A DNA stretch of 61,832 nucleotides from Bacillus zhangzhouensis (GCF_000715205.1 NZ_JOTP01000018.1:1-61832); one strand, 5' to 3'; counted from the stretch's first letter, positions 8,052-19,059 are shown. The notes: generated from the letters alone by a model not told the origin. Numbers and translations are program-made.

Positions 8052-9398
8052 TTGGCACAACAAGAGTTAAAGCGAGATTTATCAAACCGCCATGTTCAAT
8101 TGATTGCAATTGGCGGAACCATCGGAACAGGGCTTTTTTTAGGCTCCGGAAAGGCCATTCAATTGGCAGGTCCGTCGATCATTTTTGCCTATTTAATTGT
8201 CGGAATGGCCATCTTTTTTGTCATGAGGGCACTTGGAGAATTGCTCTTATCAAGGGCGGGCTATCAGTCATTAACCGATATTGCAGAGGACTATCTTGGC
8301 CCATGGGCTTCCTTTGTGACAGGGTGGACGTATTGGTTTTGCTGGATTATGACAGCGATGGCTGATGTCATTGCGGTCGGTGTGTATGTGCAGTATTGGT
8401 TTGACATTCCACAATGGATTCCTGCAATCATTTGTTTGTTGATTTTACTAGGGTTTAATTTATTAACGGTGAAGCTTTTTGGAGAAATGGAATTTTGGTT
8501 TGCATTGATTAAAGTCATTACGATTCTACTGTTAATTGGCGTAGGGATTGTCCTATTAATCATTGGATTTCAAACAGATGCCGGGCCTGTGACGGTCACG
8601 AATCTTTGGTCACATGGCGGGTTATTTCCAAATGGTGTCACAGGCTTCTTATTGTCATTCCAGATGGTGATTTTTGCGTATGTGGGAGTGGAACTTGTCG
8701 GTGTTTCCGCAGCAGAAACAGCAAACCCTCAAAAAAACATTCCGTCTGCGATTAATAAAATTCCATTAAGAATTCTATTTTTCTATGTGGGTGCCATCTT
8801 TGTATTACTATGTATCAACCCATGGACCGAGCTCAGTGCATCAGAAAGCCCTTTTGTGAAAACCTTTGGACTGATTGGTATACCAGTAGCAGCAGGGCTT
8901 ATTAACTTTGTCGTCCTGACTTCTGCGGCTTCCGCTTGTAATAGCGGCATGTTCTCGACGAGCCGTATTTTGTATAATCTCAGTCATCAAAAGCAGGGAC
9001 CATCTTCCTTTGGCCGTCTAAATAAGCACGCTGTCCCAAGCAATGCACTTTTTGTTTCAACGATTGTGGTATCGGTCGGGGCTCTTTTAAGCAAGCTGAT
9101 TCCCGAACAAGCCTTTGGCATTGTCACAACAATCAGTGCCATTTGTTTCATTTGGGTATGGAGTATTATTTTAATTTGTCATTTGAAATATAAGAAGACT
9201 CGGCCTGAACTGCATGAGGCATCTACTTTTAAAGCGCCATTCACTCCTTTTGTGAATATCGTTGTCCTTGTGCTATTTGCGGCCATTCTTGTCATTATGC
9301 TATTCGCTGACGCAACACGCCCAGCACTGCTATTGACACCCGTATGGTTCGGATTCCTATTCTTCATTTATGCACGAAAGAAACGCCGTTCAGCATAA
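8052..9398 (+). CDS. cycA: CycA-like D-serine/D-alanine/glycine permease (APC superfamily, AAT family)
   Basis: A 448-residue proton-coupled amino-acid permease with about 12 membrane segments. The first segments carry LIAIGGTIGTGLFLGSG, then GPSIIFAYLI, FFVMRALGELLLS and FVTGWTYWFCWI, which match E. coli CycA closely as I remember it; FGEMEFWFALIK follows. The frame is open back to 7926, but that stretch overlaps the riboswitch terminator. TTG at 8052 has AGGAGG at 8037-8042 with 9-base spacing (TTG at 8046 is too close). Glycine riboswitch control supports glycine or alanine as substrate. The gene is monocistronic and ends in a strong terminator. Confidence 0.85.
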   Translation: MAQQELKRDLSNRHVQLIAIGGTIGTGLFLGSGKAIQLAGPSIIFAYLIVGMAIFFVMRALGELLLSRAGYQSLTDIAEDYLGPWASFVTGWTYWFCWIMTAMADVIAVGVYVQYWFDIPQWIPAIICLLILLGFNLLTVKLFGEMEFWFALIKVITILLLIGVGIVLLIIGFQTDAGPVTVTNLWSHGGLFPNGVTGFLLSFQMVIFAYVGVELVGVSAAETANPQKNIPSAINKIPLRILFFYVGAIFVLLCINPWTELSASESPFVKTFGLIGIPVAAGLINFVVLTSAASACNSGMFSTSRILYNLSHQKQGPSSFGRLNKHAVPSNALFVSTIVVSVGALLSKLIPEQAFGIVTTISAICFIWVWSIILICHLKYKKTRPELHEASTFKAPFTPFVNIVVLVLFAAILVIMLFADATRPALLLTPVWFGFLFFIYARKKRRSA

Positions 9399-9409
9399 TG
9401 TACGTATAA

Positions 9410-9445
9410 AGCACAGCCTTTTCAAATAGCTGTGCTTTTGCTTAT
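9410..9445. terminator. Terminator after cycA-like gene
   Basis: AAAGCACAGC (9410-9419) pairs with GCTGTGCTTT (9431-9440), then more T. It can also serve the converging minus-strand gene. Confidence 0.85.
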
Positions 9446-10126
9446 TTACCGATTTCTAATTTTCAACATATAATATGCATTTAAAATGATCATAACAAGT
9501 CCAATGACGATAATGGAGAAGAGCTGAGAGTGATTGGCTCCGAGGGAATACAAAATCATAATAAACATGGCACCAGTCAATAAAATATTCATCATTTGAT
9601 AGGTATGAAATAGCCCGTCGAGCATCACATGTTTTTCACCTTCGTCAGAAATAGCGAGCAGTTTTTTGCCATAATCCTTGTCGGATGGACTTGGTAGATT
9701 GCGATTCGGATAGACGAGTTTTAGGACAGAGATCGCCGTATAAGAAAGGATAATGGTGATCAAAAATAAAGCAGCATTTACAACAATCAGCCAGATTAGT
9801 TGCTCGGTTACAATGGCCATTCCAATAGCAACAATGGATAAAATCGTACTCACGGTATTGGCTAACGTTAAATCAGTAAAAGTTCGGTACTGCTTTGCCT
9901 CGAGTTCATCCTCCTCATCACCAGACACGGAAAGAGAGACTCTTTTCTTCATACGTGAAATTCCTGAAAAACAATAAATAATGAATAGGATCGTCAAGCC
10001 AGTGATCACAAGCGTTGCTTCAAACGCAGCATCTAGAAGTGCCAACTCAAATTCGGCTGCCAGCAAACAGTAAGCGCCGAGAAAGCCAAGGAGAGCACCT
10101 AAGAGCATTTTATATACAGTTTTCAT
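9446..10126 (-). CDS. DUF3169-type membrane protein
   Basis: A 226-residue protein with about six hydrophobic segments and a charged loop around residue 70 (SGDEEDELEAKQYRTFTDL). Layout and partner fit the DUF3169 membrane family; function unknown. Its ATG overlaps the stop of the upstream XRE regulator (ATGA), so the two are translationally coupled. Small XRE regulator plus membrane protein is a recurrent Firmicutes pair. Expression is probably set by the palindrome-bearing promoter at 10365-10411. Confidence 0.7.
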   Translation of the reverse strand: MKTVYKMLLGALLGFLGAYCLLAAEFELALLDAAFEATLVITGLTILFIIYCFSGISRMKKRVSLSVSGDEEDELEAKQYRTFTDLTLANTVSTILSIVAIGMAIVTEQLIWLIVVNAALFLITIILSYTAISVLKLVYPNRNLPSPSDKDYGKKLLAISDEGEKHVMLDGLFHTYQMMNILLTGAMFIMILYSLGANHSQLFSIIVIGLVMIILNAYYMLKIRNR

Positions 10127-10329
10127 GTGAGTTCATCCTCCTCGAATAGAAAAATACGTTCAATGGGTTCCTGAAAAATGCGTGAAAGCTTAACAGCGAG
10201 CAAGAGAGACGGCATTAATTCATCTCGTTCCATTAAGCTGATGGTCTGACGAGAAACCTTTGCACGCTTTGCAAGCTCAGTTTGGTTCAAACCATCACGT
10301 GCACGAAGCTCTTTTAGCCGATTTTTCAT
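10123..10329 (-). CDS. Small XRE-family HTH regulator
   Basis: A 68-residue stand-alone helix-turn-helix protein: LKELRARDGLNQTELAKRAK, then VSRQTISLMERDELMPSL. It consists only of the Cro/CI-type fold with a short tail, as in regulators paired with DUF3169 or ABC membrane proteins. The ATG is preceded by GAGGTGAC. It overlaps the membrane protein gene by 4 bp. A 12-bp-arm palindrome overlaps its promoter and is the likely autoregulatory operator. Confidence 0.85.
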   Translation of the reverse strand: MKNRLKELRARDGLNQTELAKRAKVSRQTISLMERDELMPSLLLAVKLSRIFQEPIERIFLFEEDELT

Positions 10330-10364
10330 TCTGTCACCTCAACTTTGATCGAAATCTTTCCTTG

Positions 10365-10411
10365 ATTGTAAAGCATGATATTCATTTTGACAAGTAAAGT
10401 TGTCAAAATGA
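10365..10411 (-). promoter_or_regulatory. Promoter with palindromic operator of the XRE/DUF3169 operon
   Basis: On the minus strand TTGTCA (10393-10388), 17 bases, TACAAT (10370-10365). The -35 lies in one arm of a perfect inverted repeat: TCATTTTGACAA (10382-10393), 6-base loop, TTGTCAAAATGA (10400-10411). A further TTGTCA half-site is at about 10421. Binding here would block the promoter, so autorepression is expected. Confidence 0.75.
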
Positions 10412-10499
10412 TAAAAATAATTGTCAGAAAGATCATCTTTATTCAAAAGGTGAACAATGATACGCTAAAGGAAAGAGAAACAGAAAACAGGTGAGGCCC

Positions 10500-11123
10500 G
10501 TGTTTATTGATCAATTAAAAAATGACTTACATCAATCACAGCCGTTGTTTATTGGAGAAGAGACAGCGTTTAAAGCGGCAGTCCTTGTCCCTTTGGTGCA
10601 AGTAAACGGAGAATGGCATATATTATTTGAGGTACGATCGCTGACCATGAGAAAACAGCCTGGTGATATTAGTTTCCCTGGAGGCAAACTCGACGGCGGT
10701 GAAACAGCACAAGAAGCTGCACTGCGAGAAACACATGAAGAACTAGGCATTCCGCCTGAATCAGTCGAGATCCTTGGGCAGCTCAGCCCTTACATTGCTT
10801 CTCCATCCTTCGTGGTCTATCCATATGTCGGCATCATTGATGAGCAAAAGGTAAAGCACTCGTTTAATCAAGAGGAAGTGGAGGAGACCTTTACTGTACC
10901 TTTATCATGGCTCAGCCAATATGAGCCGTACTTACATCATGTGTCCGTTCAGCCAACACCAGCTGAGGATTTCCCCTATGAAAAAATCATGAATGGTGAG
11001 AAGTACCGCTGGGGAAGTCGTTCGATGGAGGAATGGTTTTATGATTATGAAAACTACACCATTTGGGGATTAACAGCCCGTATATTAAAGCATTTTGTGA
11101 CCGTTGCGAAAAGAAATTCCTAG
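10500..11123 (+). CDS. Nudix hydrolase, CoA pyrophosphatase type
   Basis: A 207-residue cytoplasmic Nudix enzyme. The Nudix box is complete: GGKLDGGETAQEAALRE, then THEELGI, with the metal-binding Glu residues. It is preceded by the CoA-type signature (VRSLTMRKQPGDISFPGG), which points to cleavage of CoA or oxidised CoA to 3-phospho-ADP and phosphopantetheine. GTG at 10500 has AGGTGA at 10489-10494 with 5-base spacing, so it is chosen over GTG 10491, which lies inside that site. The stop codon lies inside the terminator stem. Confidence 0.85.
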   Translation: MFIDQLKNDLHQSQPLFIGEETAFKAAVLVPLVQVNGEWHILFEVRSLTMRKQPGDISFPGGKLDGGETAQEAALRETHEELGIPPESVEILGQLSPYIASPSFVVYPYVGIIDEQKVKHSFNQEEVEETFTVPLSWLSQYEPYLHHVSVQPTPAEDFPYEKIMNGEKYRWGSRSMEEWFYDYENYTIWGLTARILKHFVTVAKRNS

Positions 11124-11144
11124 AGAATCGCTCTCTAGGAATTT
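11114..11144. terminator. Bidirectional hairpin shared by Nudix and DUF4188 genes
   Basis: Perfect 13-bp arms, AAATTCCTAGAGA (11114-11126) and TCTCTAGGAATTT (11132-11144), around a 5-base loop. The stop codons of both converging genes sit in or beside the stem. The T-run is short on both sides. Confidence 0.7.
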
Positions 11145-11617
11145 GTTGTATCCAGACGTTCTTTCGCTGTTTGTTTTCCTTTACCAATTGGAATAGGAGC
11201 TCTCGCTTGGCTCAGTCCGTAGGAAGGCATGTTCACGTAGACAGATTCATACGAGCCGGCTTGAACTTGATACGTTTCATGATAAATGCCCACTGCGTCA
11301 TTGGTCCGTGCTCTTTGGTTAAATGCCTTCCAAGCCGCCAAATGCTTTTCCATCTTGGCATAGGCAAGGAGGTCATCTGTTGACTTCCAATATTGGATCA
11401 TGGCTGTATTGCGTAAGCCGAAGTAATTTTCTGTCCCGAGGAAACCAAGCTCGTCTTGATGGGTATACAGTTCTTTGATCATGCCAGGCATCGCCATGAA
11501 CACAGGCAGCCATTGGTGGATGGCCCAGCGTTTGTTGATCCTCATTCCGATGATGAACACAACAATCGAGTCAGAATTGTCTGTTGTAAACCTGCCAGCA
11601 CGTATGTCTTTTTTCAT
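11135..11617 (-). CDS. DUF4188-family protein
   Basis: A 160-residue soluble protein starting KKDIRAGRFTTDNSDSIVVF, with IGMRINKRWAIHQWLPVF, the pattern IQYWKSTDDLLAYA and HLAAWKAFNQRAR, and near the end the segment VYVNMPSYGLSQA. The spacing of His, Trp and Tyr resembles dimeric alpha-beta-barrel proteins such as the heme-binding/aldoxime dehydratase-like set. I assign DUF4188 from memory. It starts 4 bp after the stop of a PadR regulator and is that regulator's likely target. Catalytic role unknown. Confidence 0.7.
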   Translation of the reverse strand: MKKDIRAGRFTTDNSDSIVVFIIGMRINKRWAIHQWLPVFMAMPGMIKELYTHQDELGFLGTENYFGLRNTAMIQYWKSTDDLLAYAKMEKHLAAWKAFNQRARTNDAVGIYHETYQVQAGSYESVYVNMPSYGLSQARAPIPIGKGKQTAKERLDTTNS

Positions 11618-11621
11618 TCGT

Positions 11622-12173
11622 TCACCCTTCTTTCTTCATCTGTTCATATGTTTCCACGCACCAATCAATTCCTGCTTGAGCCACTCTTTTGCCATAATCT
11701 AAAGTAAACAGCCAGTACTTCGCATCAGCTTCATCTGGATAGAGCTCCTTGATGTTTTGTTCAATCGAAACGTATGTCTCATAACGGATACGGAGCCCCC
11801 TCTCATAATCCTGTAGAAGCACCAGCTTTTTCTCAAACGAAAGATATTGTCCAAAGAATAACTTTAATAACACTTCATTTCGTTCTGCTGGTAACTGATC
11901 GAGCGGCTGCGCCAGCCATTGCCTCAAAGTGTCCAGTCCTTTTTCAGTCAGATGATATTCCCGCTTGTCTGAGCGGCCAGTTGTAGAAGCAGGTGAAACC
12001 TCAGCAAGTCCTTCTTCGACTATAAACTTTAAAGCTGGATAAATTTGTCCATAACTAATTTTCCAAAAATGATGCAAGCTCTTATCAATTAATTGCTTCA
12101 CTTCGTAACCTGACTTACAATCTGTCGTTAAAATCCCTAAAATCGCATACGTCGTATCATTGTATTTTTTCAT
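11622..12173 (-). CDS. PadR-family transcriptional regulator
   Basis: A 183-residue regulator with an N-terminal winged helix (YAILGILTTDCKSGYEVKQL, then FWKISYGQIYPALKFIVEEG, typical PadR wording) and a C-terminal helical dimerisation region of the Vir/AphA type. The frame is open to an ATG at 12206, but that codon lies inside the operator palindrome. ATG 12173 with AGGTG upstream gives the canonical start MKKYNDTTYAI. It is translationally close to DUF4188 (4 bp gap). PadR proteins usually repress their own operon and are released by phenolics or other small molecules; the ligand is unknown here. Confidence 0.85.
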   Translation of the reverse strand: MKKYNDTTYAILGILTTDCKSGYEVKQLIDKSLHHFWKISYGQIYPALKFIVEEGLAEVSPASTTGRSDKREYHLTEKGLDTLRQWLAQPLDQLPAERNEVLLKLFFGQYLSFEKKLVLLQDYERGLRIRYETYVSIEQNIKELYPDEADAKYWLFTLDYGKRVAQAGIDWCVETYEQMKKEG

Positions 12174-12187
12174 TACATCAGCACACC

Positions 12188-12213
12188 TATCTAAAAGATA
12201 TATCATTTAGATA
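12188..12213 (-). promoter_or_regulatory. Palindromic operator for the PadR regulator
   Basis: A 26-bp inverted repeat: TATCTAAAAGATA (12188-12200) then TATCATTTAGATA (12201-12213), with only one mismatched pair. Each half is itself nearly symmetric. It lies 15 bp upstream of the padR start, where an autorepressor would bind. Confidence 0.7.
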
Positions 12214-12365
12214 TATAATAAATTTGAAATGAATAAAAAGCAAGAAAATAATAATTGATAGATTTATATTTTTGAAATATAGGAGATAAATCATAAATAT
12301 GGTAATATATACTTGATGTGTAAAGAGCTTGCGCATCTATTCATAAAAGAATGGAGGGTGTACAA

Positions 12366-13262
12366 ATGAAGTTGAGGAACATAGGAATATTGTTCATGAT
12401 TGTTGCACTATTGATTGGTGTTGGAAGTTTTGGAGGAAACAAAGCATCTGCTAAAAAAGAATCACTGAATCAATCTTATGCATATGCCTATAAAACAAAG
12501 GACAATGTCAGTTGGCTGAAGGTGACTGAAAAGAAAGGCAAGGTCACGGGTTACCTAAACGGTAAGGGTGTGAAGATTGATCCAATTGAACCGTTTATGG
12601 TGAAAACAAAATACAAACTAACGGGGAAAACCACCAAAAAAGGATACAAACTTAAAGTCAAACAAAAGAAGAAAACAATCGTATATGACATCTATTTTTC
12701 TGGAAAAGATCTCATGGTCAAAAAGCAAGGAGCAAAGAAAAGTAAACGCTATCAAGCTGTTGATGAGAAGAAATTAAAAAAATACAAAAAAGCCATTGAT
12801 AAGCGCTATGATGAGTACGTGGATACAGCAGAAGACCGTTACTATGAGATCATAGGGAAATACACAGATAATTTAAATAAAGCCTACGGCTATCTGTATA
12901 CAGCAAAAAACAATTCATATCAAATTTTTCTTGATATCGAAGAAGCCCTTTTTGAAGGGGAATTTTCAGGGGCTATTACAATCTCCAAAGCCACAGGGAA
13001 GAAAAGCAAGCCATTGAAAAAAGAAAAATATCAAGCAGATGGAATCACAGGCTTTAAAAGCTTTTGGGTCTATCCCACACCAAAAATAAAGGGTGGCCTG
13101 TCTAAGATGATCGGATCATCTGATGTAAAAGCTGCCTATATTGAGTTGCCGTTTTGGAAAAAGAATGAAAAAATGAAACTCAAAGCTGTGAATAAGAAAC
13201 AATATAAAAAGCAAGTAGAAGCATTTAAAAAAGCCGCAAAGAAAAAAGCAAAGAAAAAATAA
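12366..13262 (+). CDS. Lysine-rich secreted protein of unknown function
   Basis: A 298-residue protein with a Sec signal peptide (KLRNIGILFMIVALLIGVG, cleavage probably after KASA near residue 29). The mature part is extremely basic: repeated Lys clusters, ending FKKAAKKKAKKK. The first half looks like beta strands (KYKLTGKTTKKGYKLKVKQK, YDIYFSGKDLMVK), then a helical segment with Tyr-rich spacing (KRYDEYVDTAEDRYYEI). ATG 12366 follows GGAGGGTG; an in-frame ATG at 12351 is upstream of that site. I do not recognise a family. The charge suggests binding to teichoic acids, nucleic acids or membranes (inference). Monocistronic, with its own terminator. Confidence 0.75.
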   Translation: MKLRNIGILFMIVALLIGVGSFGGNKASAKKESLNQSYAYAYKTKDNVSWLKVTEKKGKVTGYLNGKGVKIDPIEPFMVKTKYKLTGKTTKKGYKLKVKQKKKTIVYDIYFSGKDLMVKKQGAKKSKRYQAVDEKKLKKYKKAIDKRYDEYVDTAEDRYYEIIGKYTDNLNKAYGYLYTAKNNSYQIFLDIEEALFEGEFSGAITISKATGKKSKPLKKEKYQADGITGFKSFWVYPTPKIKGGLSKMIGSSDVKAAYIELPFWKKNEKMKLKAVNKKQYKKQVEAFKKAAKKKAKKK

Positions 13263-13277
13263 AGATAACATTCAATC

Positions 13278-13316
13278 AAGTCAGATAGGACATATAAGAC
13301 TATCTGACTTTTTCTA
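13278..13316 (+). terminator. Terminator after the secreted Lys-rich protein
   Basis: AAGTCAGATAG (13278-13288) and CTATCTGACTT (13300-13310) form a perfect 11-bp stem, followed by TTTT. Confidence 0.85.
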
Positions 13317-13397
13317 TTTCAATTTCCTCTAAAGTAAAACGAGGTCGTTATGGTGACATTAGACTTATAAAAAATATTTTTTAAATTCAAAAATATA

Positions 13398-13428
13398 TGT
13401 TGACGCTTACATTAACTCAATATATACT
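13398..13428 (+). promoter_or_regulatory. bglPH-licT promoter with overlapping CcpA cre box
   Basis: TTGACG (13400-13405), 17 bases, TATACT (13423-13428) is a strong sigma-A promoter. TGTTGACGCTTACA (13398-13411) fits the cre consensus with one mismatch and covers the -35, so CcpA would repress directly in the presence of glucose. Confidence 0.7.
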
Positions 13429-13454
13429 AAAAACAAATCCAATATTGATAAATT

Positions 13455-13485
13455 AGACATGTGACTGGTCATGCAGGCAGGATCT
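13455..13485 (+). promoter_or_regulatory. RAT: ribonucleic antiterminator for LicT-type protein
   Basis: The segment contains GTGACTGGTCATGCAGGCA (13461-13479), matching the conserved TTACTG...GCAGGCA core of BglG/LicT-class antiterminator RNAs. Its 3-prime end overlaps the 5-prime arm of the following terminator, as expected for mutually exclusive structures. Confidence 0.75.
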
Positions 13486-13530
13486 AAAAACGATGAATTT
13501 CTTGAATTTGTCGTTTTAGGTCCTTTTTTT
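13480..13530 (+). terminator. Leader terminator controlled by the RAT
   Basis: GGATCTAAAAACGA (13480-13493) pairs with TCGTTTTAGGTCC (13511-13523), followed by TTTTTTT. It lies between the promoter and bglP, so transcription reaches bglP only when LicT stabilises the antiterminator. Confidence 0.85.
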
Positions 13531-13575
13531 ATTGCTAAAATATAGGTCTCATGTATGAGAAAAGGGGGAGAAAAG

Positions 13576-16906
<3,331 letters not shown>

Positions 16907-16937
16907 AAAACCACAATCATGAAAACAGGTGATGACG

Positions 16938-17786
16938 ATGTTTAAAATCAAAAAAGTTTTAAACTCGAGTGTGGTCCTGGCTGAAGATCAGAACCAACAG
17001 GAGATGGTTTTGTTCGGCCGAGGGATTGGCTATGGACAGAAACCGGGTCAAATGATAGAAGAGAAGAAAGCGGACCAAGTCTTTATGTCAGTCGATAACA
17101 TGAGAGCAAAAGAATTTCTTCAACTGTTAGATTCAATGCCTCATGAGTTTATAGATTTAACACAGCACATCGTCCAATTTGCAGAAAAACGTTTAAACTC
17201 AAAACTAAATTCAGGTGTTTATTTTACCTTAATGGATCATTTGAATTTTGCAGTCGAACGACATAAAAAGAATATTAATATTACGAATCGCGTGTACTGG
17301 GAAATTAAAAATTACTATACTGAAGAATTTGAAGTAGGGAATTACGCACTTGAGTTAGTCAATGATACATTGGGCATTCAATTACCAAAAGAAGAAGCGG
17401 CCAATATCGCCTTTCATTTAATTAATGCATTAGGTGAAGAATCTGATTCGACAGATGGCATGAAATATGCCAAGATGATCGGGAGTATTGTCAATCTCGT
17501 GCGATATACGTTAAATATGAAAATGGATCAAGAGAATATTCATTACAGTCGGTTCATTACACATGTGAAATTCTTTGTAGAAAGATTTTATGCAAATAAA
17601 TTATTATCAGATCAAGAAAATGAGTTATTTGAACAAATTGCACACTTGTATCCTCAAGCGATGGATGTTGCTTTTAAAATCAAAGATTATATTAAACAGG
17701 TGCATAGTATCGTTATTCCTAATGATGAGCTTACTTATCTTGCGGTGCATATACACCGCCTCATGTCTTATCAACAATTAAAATAA
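16938..17786 (+). CDS. licT: LicT/BglG-type transcription antiterminator
   Basis: RNA-binding antiterminator for the bgl operon. An N-terminal CAT domain (residues 1-60, MFKIKKVLNSSVVLAEDQN with FGRGIGYGQKPG) binds the RAT. PRD1 (about 65-170, DLTQHIVQFAEKRL and LMDHLNFAVERH) and PRD2 (about 175-282, IVNLVRYTL, HVKFFVERF, YLAVHIHRL) carry the phosphorylatable histidines through which the PTS controls it. ATG 16938 follows AGGTGA at 16927-16932 and is preferred to the GTG inside that site. The gene is the last of the bgl operon, giving positive autoregulation; as I recall, licT in B. subtilis is at a separate locus. Confidence 0.9.
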   Translation: MFKIKKVLNSSVVLAEDQNQQEMVLFGRGIGYGQKPGQMIEEKKADQVFMSVDNMRAKEFLQLLDSMPHEFIDLTQHIVQFAEKRLNSKLNSGVYFTLMDHLNFAVERHKKNINITNRVYWEIKNYYTEEFEVGNYALELVNDTLGIQLPKEEAANIAFHLINALGEESDSTDGMKYAKMIGSIVNLVRYTLNMKMDQENIHYSRFITHVKFFVERFYANKLLSDQENELFEQIAHLYPQAMDVAFKIKDYIKQVHSIVIPNDELTYLAVHIHRLMSYQQLK

Positions 17787-17791
17787 ATGTG

Positions 17792-17828
17792 GAACCACTT
17801 GCCTTGTGATGAGGCGAGTGGTTCTTTG
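17792..17828. terminator. Terminator after licT
   Basis: GAACCACTTGCC (17792-17803) pairs with GGCGAGTGGTTC (17813-17824) with one mismatch, followed by TTT. It also lies after the end of the converging phr gene. Confidence 0.75.
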
Positions 17829-17840
17829 TATTGCGCCAGT

Positions 17841-17960
17841 TTATGTCCCGATTGGCCGTTCTGTTGTACCAGGATTCGTATCATTTAATGTATTGAAAGA
17901 CACTGTTTGTCCGAAAACAACGATGGCTAAAGTGAAAATCAGTAAACTCATTTTTTTCAT
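17841..17960 (-). CDS. Phr-type signalling pheromone precursor nested in the rap 3-prime end
   Basis: A 39-residue export-signal peptide: KKMSLLIFTLAIVVFG (basic start then hydrophobic core), polar spacer, and the C-terminus TTERPIGT. The start at 17960 has GGAGGAATTCTG immediately upstream. The end closely resembles B. subtilis PhrK, whose active pentapeptide I recall as ERPVG, so the mature signal is probably ERPIG or RPIGT, imported by Opp to inhibit the Rap protein. Of its 120 bases, 80 overlap the rap reading frame in another frame, an unusually long overlap. Ends just before the shared terminator. Confidence 0.85.
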   Translation of the reverse strand: MKKMSLLIFTLAIVVFGQTVSFNTLNDTNPGTTERPIGT

Positions 17961-19059
17961 CAGAATTCCTCCAGTCAATTATAGGATGTTCCATGTGATA
18001 GGCTTCCTTTAAAAAGAGATAGGCTTGATGAATTGCTCCCAACTCTTCAAAGTGTCTGGCAGCCAGTGCACTTAATTCACGGGCACCCTCAGCATCTTTT
18101 AATTCTTTCAAAATGCTGATTTCATCGAAACAGGTTTGAGCTTTTTTGACCATATCTTCAGTGAAATATAGATGATAAAGCAAATTCATTTTTGCTGTAT
18201 AGATGGGGTTTTTCTCCGTTGCATGTTTTTGTTTGACCAATTCGAAATAATAGAGAGCTTGTGTTCTTTCATCGATGGAGAGCAGCTCTTTTATTAACAT
18301 AAACATGGAGTGAGGGAAATAACACGATGAAAGGTAGTCATCATCGCTAAGAGCCTTTTCTAGGGCATCGATACATTTTTTTGATTCTCCAGCTTCTGCA
18401 TACAGAATGCTGATATTATGATAAAGCTGTGAAGTTAGAAAATGATCGTTTAGACTGTTTGCGATGTGTAATGCTTCTTTGTAGTAGCCCTCTGCTCTTT
18501 TGAAGTCACCAATATCCATAAAATTAGCAGCGGAGATCACAAAGGCTGCAGCCAGTCTTCTTTCATACCCTTCATGACTTTTAAAAATATCAATAGCATT
18601 CTGAATATAGTGAAGTGAAATCAGACTTTGACGAAGCAGCATATATAAGTTTGCAATCTTCGTATGGAATTCTGCTACTTCTATTTCATCAGGAATGTTT
18701 TGTAGTTTTTTCTCGGCAATTTTAAATAGTCCGATCGCTGATGCATAGTCTCTTTTATATGAAGCGTAAAGGGCTTTGTAAAGGTAAAAATAGTATTCAA
18801 TTAAGTCGTTTGTTTTAGAGGGGCAATCTAGCTCTGTCTGTTCATTCAGTTTTTTACCTCTTCGTTCATATAATATGAGTTTATACTTGCCTTCTAGCAA
18901 TGAATAATAAGTCAAGACCTCCTGATTCTCTTCCATTTCTTGAAGTAATTCTTTTAATTCTGTGTACATTTCCTTTGCACTCTGTACATCATGCTTACGA
19001 ATCGCAATTCGCCAATCATTTAAACGGTTCCCCACCTGTTCAGCTGAAATGATAGTCAT
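17881..19059 (-). CDS. Rap-family response-regulator aspartate phosphatase or inhibitor
   Basis: A 392-residue all-helical protein: an N-terminal three-helix bundle (VGNRLNDWRIAIRKHDVQSA) followed by about six TPR-like repeats (for example RAEGYYKEALHIANSLNDHF and YHNISILYAEAGESKKCIDA). Rap proteins dephosphorylate Spo0F-P or sequester regulators such as ComA and are inhibited by their Phr peptide. The normal ending is AYLFLKEAYHMEH; about 35 residues beyond that are read from DNA that also encodes the phr start and signal sequence, so the Rap carries an atypical tail. ATG 19059 has AGGTGA upstream; the TTG one codon earlier is less likely. The target regulator cannot be told from sequence. 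Confidence 0.88.
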   Translation of the reverse strand: MTIISAEQVGNRLNDWRIAIRKHDVQSAKEMYTELKELLQEMEENQEVLTYYSLLEGKYKLILYERRGKKLNEQTELDCPSKTNDLIEYYFYLYKALYASYKRDYASAIGLFKIAEKKLQNIPDEIEVAEFHTKIANLYMLLRQSLISLHYIQNAIDIFKSHEGYERRLAAAFVISAANFMDIGDFKRAEGYYKEALHIANSLNDHFLTSQLYHNISILYAEAGESKKCIDALEKALSDDDYLSSCYFPHSMFMLIKELLSIDERTQALYYFELVKQKHATEKNPIYTAKMNLLYHLYFTEDMVKKAQTCFDEISILKELKDAEGARELSALAARHFEELGAIHQAYLFLKEAYHMEHPIIDWRNSDEKNEFTDFHFSHRCFRTNSVFQYIK

